A DNA stretch of 22,745 nt, taken from NCBI GenBank assembly GCA_044449065.1, contig JBIOHP010000040.1, forward strand, positions 1 to 22,745. Reading direction: 5' to 3'. A model generated the notes under the pieces. The model was not told the origin of the DNA and searched no databases. It saw nothing but the letters and a program-made list of their open reading frames with translations. Source of the stretch: JBIOHP01 sp044449065 (GTDB lineage: Bacteria; Bacteroidota; Ignavibacteria; UBA10030; SZUA-254). Positions 16,444 through 22,745 of the stretch are shown here, piece after piece. Positions within the stretch are counted from its first letter, which is position 1; every line of letters begins with the position of its first letter. A program made the position numbers and the translations under genes.

Positions 16444-17598
16444 TCAGGAGATAGCGTTGAGCGTCTCTGCCGGTTGGGGCCGCCGGAACTGGTCTGCAGC
16501 AAACGCTATTCCTATCATGATGTAATACGGGATAAAAAACCGGTTTGCGACAACCGGAAAAACCAATAACCTTCCTGCTATAGCCAGAAGCGCAATGAAG
16601 CTTAATTGTTGAAGCAAATTGTTTTCTGCATTTTTCCGATATACATGATATAAATTCAGCATCCCCAATCCCACAAATAATAACACCGCATTTGAATACC
16701 CATCAAATACAACTTGCTTGATGCTCACTGCTGTGCTGACGAGATAATTCGTAACGATTCTCAGAATCATCGAGTGTGGCGCTGCCTGTTCCTGCCAGTG
16801 GTAATTATTGGGAAAGAAGAATTCCGGAGAATGTCCGCCGAACACATACAAGATACCTGCCGAAAGCAACAAACTGCTCGTGATGAGATATGTAAATAGT
16901 TTCTTTCCTCTTCGAATCTCTTCTGCTGAAAAATACCTGAAATAAACAGCATATATAATTATAAAAATGACGTTATCGACTCTCGTCGCTGTTGACAGAA
17001 GAAAACATATCCAGGCGGGAAGGAATTTTCTTTTTTCAATGAAGAGATAAGTGCCGGCTAAAATAAAGACTGCCGATAATGCATCGGGGGTTGAGAGCCG
17101 CGCCGCCTCAAGAATTCCACTTACCATCACCAGTAGACTGCATGAGACCAGATTGGCAATTCCTACAGTATATTTTAAGAGCCAGATTCTTACCAGGGTG
17201 CAAACCAACGCACACGATATGATCGATATTGCCAAAGTCGCTTGCACAATGTTCATTCCCATTTTATAAAGGATGAACAACATCGCGATATAGAGGGGTC
17301 GGATCGTGTAATAATGAAGTTGTTCCGCAAAGAATTTCGGGTCGGTTGCCGTTAATGTTCTGTAGGAATTATCGTTTGCGATCAGCGAAGCATAATTTTG
17401 TTCCGGGATGCTGTTTTTTACATACGTGTATGTCTTTTGATGGAGTATTTCCGCATTATGTTCTTCAATGGAGAGGGTGGTGCCCACATATCCGAGGAGA
17501 TCCCAGTTATAGTATGGACGAAGGAATGAGAAAATGCCTATCCCGCAAATAAGTGTTGCGTAAAGCAATGAGTAGAATATTTCAGAACGTTTATTCAA
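16444..17598 (-). CDS. Polytopic glycosyltransferase-like membrane protein
   Basis: A 384-residue inner-membrane protein with about ten hydrophobic helices. The N-terminal helix is followed by LRPYYNWDLLGYVG (26-39), where Asp33 sits where GT39/ArnT-like enzymes carry a catalytic acidic residue just after the first helix. The RRKRK-like C-terminal end is short. The overall form resembles membrane glycosyltransferases using polyprenyl-phosphate sugars, but no decisive motif is present. The start appears to be TTG at 17598, as an in-frame TAA lies upstream and no ATG or GTG fits. A GAGAAGA patch lies a few bases before it. The gene is the last of the tilS-hpt-ftsH run but separated by 121 bp, so it may have its own promoter. 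Confidence 0.6.
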   Translation of the reverse strand: MNKRSEIFYSLLYATLICGIGIFSFLRPYYNWDLLGYVGTTLSIEEHNAEILHQKTYTYVKNSIPEQNYASLIANDNSYRTLTATDPKFFAEQLHYYTIRPLYIAMLFILYKMGMNIVQATLAISIISCALVCTLVRIWLLKYTVGIANLVSCSLLVMVSGILEAARLSTPDALSAVFILAGTYLFIEKRKFLPAWICFLLSTATRVDNVIFIIIYAVYFRYFSAEEIRRGKKLFTYLITSSLLLSAGILYVFGGHSPEFFFPNNYHWQEQAAPHSMILRIVTNYLVSTAVSIKQVVFDGYSNAVLLFVGLGMLNLYHVYRKNAENNLLQQLSFIALLAIAGRLLVFPVVANRFFIPYYIMIGIAFAADQFRRPQPAETLNAIS

Positions 17599-17625
17599 AA
17601 GTATCTTCTCTTACTAAAAAAACAA
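17596..17625 (-). promoter_or_regulatory. Bacteroidota-type promoter candidate at the 16444-17598 gene start
   Basis: On the minus strand, TTG (17623-17625) is followed after 19 bp by TACTTTTG (17596-17603), matching the Bacteroidota TTG/TAnnTTTG pattern. The last three bases of the -7 element are the proposed TTG start codon, so if the promoter is real the translation start must lie further downstream, for example the TTG at codon 11. Chance is a serious alternative. Confidence 0.2.
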
Positions 17626-17719
17626 TGGAAACCCCAATTTAGGCGAAAATGGAATGGAATTCAAATACATGGGGTGCAAGAACTGAAGAGAGGGAGAACT
17701 CTCTCAAATTAAACCGGGT

Positions 17720-18379
17720 TCATCCCCATTTAAATACATTAAGCGTTGGCAGCAAGAGGGAATAGGCGAACCACATTGTTGTGCCCGCGGAGAGGGGTAC
17801 CGCAAGATTATCATCGATGTGGACGATCAGCGCTTCCACTAACGCGCCGATAATTACCGCAACGAAGCCGATCAGATATTCCGCTAACCTGTAATCGATT
17901 TTTGGCGTCAGCAAAATTATTAAAAAACCGCTTGCGATGAAGGCAAGTGTCCCCTCGATGGATTTTTGATTAAACCTGTGTTTCCCGTATTTTCTGCCTA
18001 TCAATGCCGCCATCATATCACCAATGATGAGAATTGTGAAGCTGGTCAGGGCAATATATTTTGGGAAAATGTAGACGCACAAGGACGCTGCTATCAACAC
18101 ATACGTGGCGCCGTTGAGACGCTTACGTTTCGTATCCGTTTCGTGACTCCTGAGAAGGGAGCCGAAAGATTGATAAAAGAGGGTTTGAAGGGGGAGAAAA
18201 TAATAGCGACCGAGATCGATAATGATAAAGAATATTGTCGCAGGCAATAGCAGCATCAGCGCCTGCTCCCGCGCGATGAAAAGATAAATCACCGGAATGG
18301 AAAGCGAACTGAGATGAATTGCCTTTCGAACCAGTTCGGTTCGATAGGTAATCTGCAACGGCATTTCCTGATAATTCAC
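17720..18379 (-). CDS. Dolichol/phytol kinase-like membrane protein (phosphatidate cytidylyltransferase superfamily)
   Basis: A polytopic membrane protein of 219 residues with about seven helices. It carries the motifs of CTP-dependent polyprenol and diacylglycerol kinases related to yeast Sec59 and plant VTE5: RKAIH at 18-22, GDMMAALIGRKYGKH at 120-134, KSIEG at 139-143 and VEALIVHIDDNL at 181-192. It would phosphorylate an isoprenoid alcohol or diacylglycerol at the inner membrane using CTP; the substrate is not predictable. The start is GTG at 18379, since the frame is closed by TGA shortly upstream and no ATG is available. It follows ftsH by 28 bp and is likely in the same transcript. A kinase for polyprenol would fit the glycan-assembly genes elsewhere in the window, but this is a guess. 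Confidence 0.78.
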   Translation of the reverse strand: MNYQEMPLQITYRTELVRKAIHLSSLSIPVIYLFIAREQALMLLLPATIFFIIIDLGRYYFLPLQTLFYQSFGSLLRSHETDTKRKRLNGATYVLIAASLCVYIFPKYIALTSFTILIIGDMMAALIGRKYGKHRFNQKSIEGTLAFIASGFLIILLTPKIDYRLAEYLIGFVAVIIGALVEALIVHIDDNLAVPLSAGTTMWFAYSLLLPTLNVFKWG

Positions 18380-18407
18380 TGCGAGCTCATCCGCTTCCGA
18401 ATGGGTT

Positions 18408-20438
18408 CTATACCGTCAAGCCGGGTGGTTTCACCGCCTGGGGGACTTGTTGCTCTCCGTTTGTGCGATCTACCGGCGGCAGCGTCTCGCCGCGAAGTAT
18501 TCTATCAATCTCCTCCCCGTCAAGGCTTTCACGCTCGAGCAAAGCCAATGCGAGTTTGTCTAACAAATCTCTATTATCGAGAAGAATTTTTTCTGAGCGA
18601 GTGACCCCTGCCATGATAATCAATTTAATTTCTTCGTCAATCGCGATGGCGGTATGCTCGGAATAATTTTTCGAGCGCGTGATTTCCCGTCCCAGGAATA
18701 TCTCTTCTTCTTTGGTGCCATAGGATAAGGGACCAAGTTTTTCGCTCATACCCCACTCGCAGACCATTTTCCGCGCGAGATTGGTTGCGCGTTCAATATC
18801 GTTGCCCGCGCCGGTGGTGAGCTCGTTGAAAATCAGTTTTTCAGCAGCGCGTCCGCCAAGCGCGTACGCTATCATCGCCTCAAGATACTCTTTAGAATAC
18901 GTGTGTTTTTCATCAATCGGAAGATACGTTGTAACACCGAGAGCGCGACCGCGAGGAATAATAGTCACTTTGTGCACCGGGTCGGCTTCAGGTATTTTTT
19001 TCGCAACCAGAACGTGTCCCGATTCATGATACGCCGTGATCTTTTTCTCCTCTTCGGAGATGATAAGGCTTTTCCGTTCAATCCCCATCATCACTTTGTC
19101 TTTAGCTTCCTCAAAATCGTTCATTGTCACCGATTTCTGGTTTTTCCGGGCTGCAAGAAGCGCCGCCTCATTCACCAGGTTGGCAAGGTCCGCCCCGGCG
19201 AGTCCCGGAGTGCCTTTTGCTAGCACATCAAGATGGACGTCTTCAGAAAGAGGAATATTTTTCGAATGCACTTTCAGGATTCCTTCTCTGCCTTTTACAT
19301 CTGGTCTATCGACCACGACCTGCCGGTCGAATCTGCCGGGTCTGAGAAGAGCGGGATCGAGAACATCGGGTCTGTTTGTCGCCGCGATAATAATAACGCC
19401 GCTGTTTTGTTCAAATCCATCCATTTCAACAAGAAGCTGGTTCAAGGTCTGTTCGCGTTCATCGTGACCGCCGCCTAAACCCGCGCCCCTGTGTCTGCCG
19501 ACAGCATCGATCTCATCGATAAAAATAATTGCGGGAGCGTTTTTCTTTCCGGTCTCAAATAAGTCGCGCACACGGCTGGCTCCGACGCCAACAAACATCT
19601 CGACAAAGTCCGCGCCTGAAATCGAGAAGAATGGCACGCTTGCTTCGCCAGCTACTGCGCGGGCGAGCAATGTTTTTCCTGTTCCGGGAGGTCCCAACAG
19701 AAGCACGCCGCGGGGAATTTTTCCGCCCAACCGTTGAAACTTCGTCGGCTCTTTGAGAAATTCTATAATTTCCAACAATTCGACTTTTGCCTCGTCCGCG
19801 CCTGCGACATCCTGAAATGTTACACGCGGAGCTCCCTCGTTCAATAACTTTGCCCTGCTCTTACCGAATGAGAATATACCCTTCGTTCCCATGCCGCCCT
19901 GCATCCTCCGCATGATGATCAACCAAACGGCAAAAATAAGTATCCAGGGCGCTATGCTCAGCAATGCATTAAGCCAGGTGTTATCTTCCTTGGTGATCCT
20001 GAAATTGATGCCCTTTTGAGTCCATTCGTTTATGGTAGTCGCATCGATATAGGGAAGCGTGAGGAAAAATTTATCAACCTGGGAGCGCTTGCCGTTCTGC
20101 GTCGTCAATTCGATGGGTTCTTTCAGCGTGCCGTGAAGCTCAAAATTGTTCAGATCGGATTTTTTAATAACAGCGTCGCGGATCTGACTGTCGTTCAGAA
20201 CTTTTTGATACTGCTGATAGGTCAGCTCATACTCGCCGTCGGTATTCTTAAAAAGCGTCATAAAGATAAACACGCCGAGAATAATAGCCGACCAGCTTAA
20301 GACGACTCGTAGTACTTTGCCCCAATTAAAGTCATCGTCATTACGCTTTATATTCCGGTTGGGCTTAGTCTGACGTGGTCTAGGAAATTTATTAAACCGA
20401 CCGTTGCCGCGTTGTTTATTTTTCTGATTATCTTCCAT
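18408..20438 (-). CDS. ftsH: ATP-dependent zinc metalloprotease FtsH
   Basis: Hexameric membrane AAA+ protease that degrades misassembled membrane proteins and short-lived regulators. The 676 residues show a charged N-terminal tail (1-40), a first membrane helix (about 44-63), a periplasmic domain, and a second helix (about 155-176). In the AAA domain Walker A is GPPGTGKT (249-256), the pore motif MFVGVGASR starts at 281, Walker B is FIDE (306-309), and the second region of homology ends in RPGRFDR (366-372). The peptidase domain carries HESGH (471-475) and the third zinc ligand Asp547 in AGNDIERAT. The C-terminus is Pro/Gln-rich. The N-terminal tail of about 40 basic, Asn-rich residues is longer than in E. 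coli and typical of Bacteroidota-type FtsH. Confidence 0.98.
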   Translation of the reverse strand: MEDNQKNKQRGNGRFNKFPRPRQTKPNRNIKRNDDDFNWGKVLRVVLSWSAIILGVFIFMTLFKNTDGEYELTYQQYQKVLNDSQIRDAVIKKSDLNNFELHGTLKEPIELTTQNGKRSQVDKFFLTLPYIDATTINEWTQKGINFRITKEDNTWLNALLSIAPWILIFAVWLIIMRRMQGGMGTKGIFSFGKSRAKLLNEGAPRVTFQDVAGADEAKVELLEIIEFLKEPTKFQRLGGKIPRGVLLLGPPGTGKTLLARAVAGEASVPFFSISGADFVEMFVGVGASRVRDLFETGKKNAPAIIFIDEIDAVGRHRGAGLGGGHDEREQTLNQLLVEMDGFEQNSGVIIIAATNRPDVLDPALLRPGRFDRQVVVDRPDVKGREGILKVHSKNIPLSEDVHLDVLAKGTPGLAGADLANLVNEAALLAARKNQKSVTMNDFEEAKDKVMMGIERKSLIISEEEKKITAYHESGHVLVAKKIPEADPVHKVTIIPRGRALGVTTYLPIDEKHTYSKEYLEAMIAYALGGRAAEKLIFNELTTGAGNDIERATNLARKMVCEWGMSEKLGPLSYGTKEEEIFLGREITRSKNYSEHTAIAIDEEIKLIIMAGVTRSEKILLDNRDLLDKLALALLERESLDGEEIDRILRGETLPPVDRTNGEQQVPQAVKPPGLTV

Positions 20439-20461
20439 GAAAAAAATTTAATCCTTAATAT

Positions 20462-21013
20462 TTATTTATATTCAATCAAACAGTATATGTTTTTCAGGTT
20501 TCGCATCCTTTGCATATAATCCAGTCCATATCCGACTATAAAATAATTCGGAATCGAAAACCCAATATAGTCTATTTTAACATCTTTCGGGGTCTTCCCG
20601 TTCTTATAAAGTAACGAAATTATTCGTAAAGAACGAGGATTTAATTTTATTACCTTGTTTTTAATGAATTTAAGCGTTTTTTCCGTATCGATAATATCTT
20701 CGATGATAATGACATCTCTATTCTTTATAGTACGTGGAATTGGAGTGATAAGTTTAATTTTTCCTGAGCTTTTCATGCCGTTTCCGTAGCTGGAGACTTT
20801 TACAAACTCCACGCTACAATCGATTGTAAGATTCCGAAGCAGATCGGCAGTGAACATGAACGATCCGTTAAGCACGCTGAGAAAAATCGGCGTCCGTCCT
20901 TTGTAATCGCGGTCGATTTCTTTCGACAATTCCTTCACCCTTTGTTGGATTAAGGAATCCTTAATCATCACTACGGATTTAAATTTCTTTTTGATTGCAG
21001 ATAGTTTATCCAT
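20462..21013 (-). CDS. hpt: Hypoxanthine phosphoribosyltransferase
   Basis: Purine salvage enzyme that joins hypoxanthine or guanine to PRPP to make IMP or GMP in the cytoplasm. The 183 residues match the bacterial Hpt length. FLSVLNGSFMFTADLLR (44-60), VKVSSYG (71-77) and VGYGLDY (near the C-terminus) are conserved. The PRPP-binding loop reads IIIEDIIDTEKTL (102-114). In the family the residue after DT is normally Gly, but here it is Glu111, encoded by GAA, a single-base change from GGA. The ATG at 21013 lies 6 bp after the tilS stop, and ftsH follows 23 bp downstream. This tilS-hpt-ftsH order is known in other bacteria and supports a shared operon. Confidence 0.93.
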   Translation of the reverse strand: MDKLSAIKKKFKSVVMIKDSLIQQRVKELSKEIDRDYKGRTPIFLSVLNGSFMFTADLLRNLTIDCSVEFVKVSSYGNGMKSSGKIKLITPIPRTIKNRDVIIIEDIIDTEKTLKFIKNKVIKLNPRSLRIISLLYKNGKTPKDVKIDYIGFSIPNYFIVGYGLDYMQRMRNLKNIYCLIEYK

Positions 21014-21019
21014 TAGGTG

Positions 21020-22396
21020 TCACTTTGTTTGATATTCCATTTTTATGGTATTCTTTGTCGCAGGGGTGACTTTAAATCGATTATCGAGCCGGTATCCGCA
21101 AACCCAAACGATTTCGTTATCCGATTCGAGTATAGCGACGGAATCTTTTTCAAATAACGGCACTTTTGCGTCGATGAAAAAATCGCTCAGCTTTTTTTTC
21201 TGGTTTTTTCCGAACGGAATAAACCAATCGCCATGCTTCCAATTTCTCACGGCCAGGCGGGCGCCTAATTTATCCGCATCGATATATTCGACGAAGGGAT
21301 TGTTTGTGAACTCAGTTTTTTCAACCTTCACGAGCGACAGCCGGAACATTTCAAATTCATACGACTGATTACGCGCGATGGCATACGTAAATTCCTTCAT
21401 CGTAGGCAATGTTTTTAGAACAATAGTATTCCGGTCCCGGTAGAAAACGATATTATGCTGTAAGGTGCAATATGCCCCGGTATCCGAATGGACAATGCCT
21501 ATCAGTGATTTGATGGTTGAGAAATCCACATCTCCCGGATGATGTTCCTGCATTGCCCGTTTTAACAGATACTCTTGCAGGTATGGCGGCGACGCTAATA
21601 ATTTATCCCTGTCGAGGTGGATTGTCGTAGCATTCCGTAACACGATCAGCGTCGGATAAATCCTCTCGATTTCAGATTGCAGAAAAATCTCCAGCGCACG
21701 GAATATCTCCGCCGAGCGATTGATTGTAGCGGTGATATTCGGGTTGATATTCTCCCTGATCAATGGCAGCAGGTCGTGCCTGATATAATTTCTCGTGTAA
21801 ATATTTTTCGTATTCGATGAATCCTCGCGGAACGGCAGATTGCGTTCGAGCATATACCCTGCAATCTGTTCCCTCGTAGCGAACAAAAGTGGGCGGATGA
21901 TTTTCAAATCTTCACGCCGCATGGGAATCCCCGATAACCCGTGTACCCCGGAACCCCGGAAGAAATTAAACAAGATTGTTTCGGCGTTGTCATCGGTGTG
22001 ATGCGCGGTAACGATATTGGCGTACCCCAGCGATGCGCGTACCTCCGTAAAAAATTTCAACCGCAGATCGCGGGCTGTTTCCTGAATGGAACGATGCTGG
22101 GATTCCGCTATCCCCCGTGTATTTACGCATTCGACATAAATTTCAAGACCGTAATCCTTTGTCCGTTCACGGACAAATTGTTCGTCAAGCTCGGATTCCG
22201 AGCCGCGCAACTGGTGATTGCAATGGGCTGCCACTAATTCGAGGTTATAGGAATGCCGCAGGCGTTGGAAAAGGTCGAGGAGAGCCATAGAATCGATTCC
22301 CCCGCTTATGGCAAGGACAAGCTTATCGCCCCGCTCGATCAGCCGATTGCGGTGAACGTACTCTTGAAGCGCATGAAGGAGTGAATCCTCTGGCAT
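21020..22396 (-). CDS. tilS: tRNA(Ile)-lysidine synthetase
   Basis: Modifies C34 of tRNA-Ile(CAU) to lysidine using ATP and lysine, which switches its decoding from AUG to AUA and its charging from Met to Ile. The 458 residues have the N-type ATP pyrophosphatase loop SGGIDS at 31-36, VAAHCNHQLRGSESELDEQFV, and TAHHTDDNAETILFNFFRGSG in the catalytic half. The C-terminal domain has RNWKHGDWFIPFG and KKLSDFFIDAKVPLFEKD, as in full-length TilS. The ATG at 22396 puts the PP-loop at the expected distance. It is separated from hpt by 6 bp. Upstream lie a terminator-like hairpin and tRNA-Met(CAU). Confidence 0.96.
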   Translation of the reverse strand: MPEDSLLHALQEYVHRNRLIERGDKLVLAISGGIDSMALLDLFQRLRHSYNLELVAAHCNHQLRGSESELDEQFVRERTKDYGLEIYVECVNTRGIAESQHRSIQETARDLRLKFFTEVRASLGYANIVTAHHTDDNAETILFNFFRGSGVHGLSGIPMRREDLKIIRPLLFATREQIAGYMLERNLPFREDSSNTKNIYTRNYIRHDLLPLIRENINPNITATINRSAEIFRALEIFLQSEIERIYPTLIVLRNATTIHLDRDKLLASPPYLQEYLLKRAMQEHHPGDVDFSTIKSLIGIVHSDTGAYCTLQHNIVFYRDRNTIVLKTLPTMKEFTYAIARNQSYEFEMFRLSLVKVEKTEFTNNPFVEYIDADKLGARLAVRNWKHGDWFIPFGKNQKKKLSDFFIDAKVPLFEKDSVAILESDNEIVWVCGYRLDNRFKVTPATKNTIKMEYQTK

Positions 22397-22418
22397 GTCA
22401 CTTTGCGATTCGTGAATT

Positions 22419-22453
22419 AAAAAAAATCCCTTCAGATTATAATTCCGAAAGGG
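22419..22453 (-). terminator. Terminator-like hairpin between tRNA-Met and tilS
   Basis: Read on the minus strand, CCCTTTCGG (22453-22445) pairs with CTGAAGGG (22435-22428) across a 9-nt loop. This gives eight pairs with one bulged T and one G-U, followed by a run of eight T (22426-22419). It ends 22 bp before the tilS ATG. It probably ends or attenuates the tRNA transcript; no separate promoter for tilS fits in the remaining gap. Confidence 0.6.
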
Positions 22454-22464
22454 CGTTGTTGCGG

Positions 22465-22538
22465 TAGCGGAGGAGGGAGTCGAACCCCCGACACATGGAT
22501 TATGATTCCATTGCTCTAACCAACTGAGCTACTCCGCC
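22465..22538 (-). tRNA. tRNA-Met (anticodon CAU), elongator type
   Basis: A 74-nt cloverleaf on the minus strand. The acceptor stem is GGCGGAG/CTCCGCT (G1-U72 wobble), the D stem GCTC/GAGC, the anticodon stem ATGGA/TCCAT with loop ATCATAA, and the T arm GGGGG-TTCGACT-CCCTC. The anticodon is CAU. The G1-U72 pair and the T arm resemble elongator tRNA-Met of Bacillus subtilis, as recalled, and not initiator tRNA, which needs a mispaired 1-72. tRNA-Ile(CAU) is the remaining alternative. The discriminator is A; the CCA end is not encoded (CCG follows). Confidence 0.85.
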
Positions 22539-22550
22539 ATAAGTCGTTTA

Positions 22551-22579
22551 AATATAGGAGAAAATGGGGAGAATTGCAA
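22551..22579 (-). promoter_or_regulatory. Sigma70-type promoter of the tRNA
   Basis: On the minus strand, TTGCAA (22574-22579) and TATATT (22551-22556) are 17 bp apart. The -10 matches five of six consensus bases and the -35 four. The tRNA 5' end lies 12 bp beyond the -10, consistent with a short leader removed by RNase P. Confidence 0.65.
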
Positions 22580-22618
22580 AAAAGGGGGTTGAGGAAACGA
22601 ACGCCTGTAATAGCTCTT

Positions 22619-22656
22619 TAGAAATGTCATGGTGCGCGCTCGATAGAAATGTCATG
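22619..22656 (+). repeat. Two direct copies of TAGAAATGTCATG
   Basis: Perfect 13-bp copies at 22619-22631 and 22644-22656, spaced 25 bp start to start. The first is preceded by TGTAAT (22606-22611); the second runs into another TGTAAT (22655-22660). They lie between the putative IS end and the transposase start, where transposase binding sites would be expected. Confidence 0.7.
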
Positions 22657-22703
22657 TAATACGCATATTGGGAATCCGATAAAAACGAAAGGAATTCCCC
22701 GTA

Positions 22704-22745
22704 ATGCAGGACTTGACGATGAGCCATAAAGAACGAGAACGTCTC
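22704..22745 (+). CDS. Transposase, N-terminal fragment cut by the window edge (ISNCY/IS1202-like)
   Basis: The ATG at 22704 opens a frame of 14 codons running to the end of the window: MQDLTMSHKERERL. From memory, ISNCY/IS1202-type transposases often begin with a similar (L)TMSxKExxRL segment leading into a helix-turn-helix. The integrase-like catalytic core lies outside the window. GAAAGGAATT (22687-22696) could be a Shine-Dalgarno. Short length limits the call. Confidence 0.5.
   Translation, partial: MQDLTMSHKERERL

Larger units (their letters stand above)
22606..22745 (+). mobile_element. Left end of an ISNCY/IS1202-type insertion sequence
   Basis: The putative end starts at TGTAATAGC (22606), followed by two copies of a 13-bp motif and a short leader before a transposase start at 22704. 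The assignment rests on the transposase N-terminus (LTMSHKERERL) and on the repeated TAGAAATGTCATG, which I recall at the ends of such elements. The exact boundary and any target duplication cannot be fixed from one end. Confidence 0.55.

Noticed and set aside
17646..17719. Terminator after the lipid kinase-like gene
   Set aside because: A GAGAGAG/CTCTCT hairpin is possible on the minus strand, but no T-run follows it.
22465..22538. tRNA-Ile(CAU), the TilS substrate
   Set aside because: The G1-U72 pair and T arm fit elongator tRNA-Met better. The possibility is kept as an alternative in the tRNA entry.
1..22745. CRISPR array, toxin-antitoxin pair or prophage genes
   Set aside because: No regularly spaced direct repeats, no cas-like proteins, and no phage structural or integrase genes are present besides the IS fragment at the right edge.

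Overview
The window looks like chromosomal DNA of a Gram-negative bacterium of the FCB group, most likely from the Ignavibacteria/Chlorobi side of Bacteroidota. The main pointers are a C-terminal type IX secretion sorting domain of the YPNPFNP...LGQEI...LPSGIYFYRI...KKMVLIR kind at the left edge, moderate GC, few clear Shine-Dalgarno sequences with several GTG and TTG starts, and a tilS-hpt-ftsH gene order. This placement is inference. Coding density is high, and the only long gene-free stretch (about 510 bp) lies at 1750-2262.

Left edge (1-2262): the 3' part of a secreted or surface T9SS cargo protein with no visible signal peptide, a rho-independent terminator, then a leader region packed with nested inverted repeats. 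Plus-strand envelope block (2263-10102): leuS (leucyl-tRNA synthetase), an MsbA-like ABC exporter, a GT87-type polyprenol-dependent glycosyltransferase, an O-antigen ligase/polymerase-like protein and a WaaE-like family 2 glycosyltransferase. The last two overlap by 4 bp. Together the four genes after leuS suggest assembly and export of a lipid-linked surface glycan.

Plus-strand housekeeping block (10188-16443): a DUF1844 protein, nadK, radA, rdgB, an uncharacterised PQQ/WD-repeat-like protein, and a membrane-bound iron-sulfur oxidoreductase of the EMO/HdrD-like type (candidate ETF:menaquinone oxidoreductase).

Minus-strand block (22538 down to 16444): tRNA-Met(CAU) with a good sigma70-type promoter, a terminator-like hairpin, tilS, hpt, ftsH, a dolichol/phytol kinase-like membrane protein and a polytopic glycosyltransferase-like membrane protein. 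This last gene meets the iron-sulfur gene tail to tail, with the two stop codons directly adjacent.

Right edge (22606-22745): the left end of an insertion sequence, with two copies of a 13-bp repeat and the first 14 codons of an ISNCY/IS1202-type transposase.

I found no CRISPR array, phage module or recognisable new defence system. The observations most worth a second look are the nested palindromic element before leuS, the tRNA-Met/terminator/tilS arrangement, the Gly-to-Glu change in the PRPP loop of Hpt, the orphan iron-sulfur membrane reductase, and the IS end beside the tRNA promoter.
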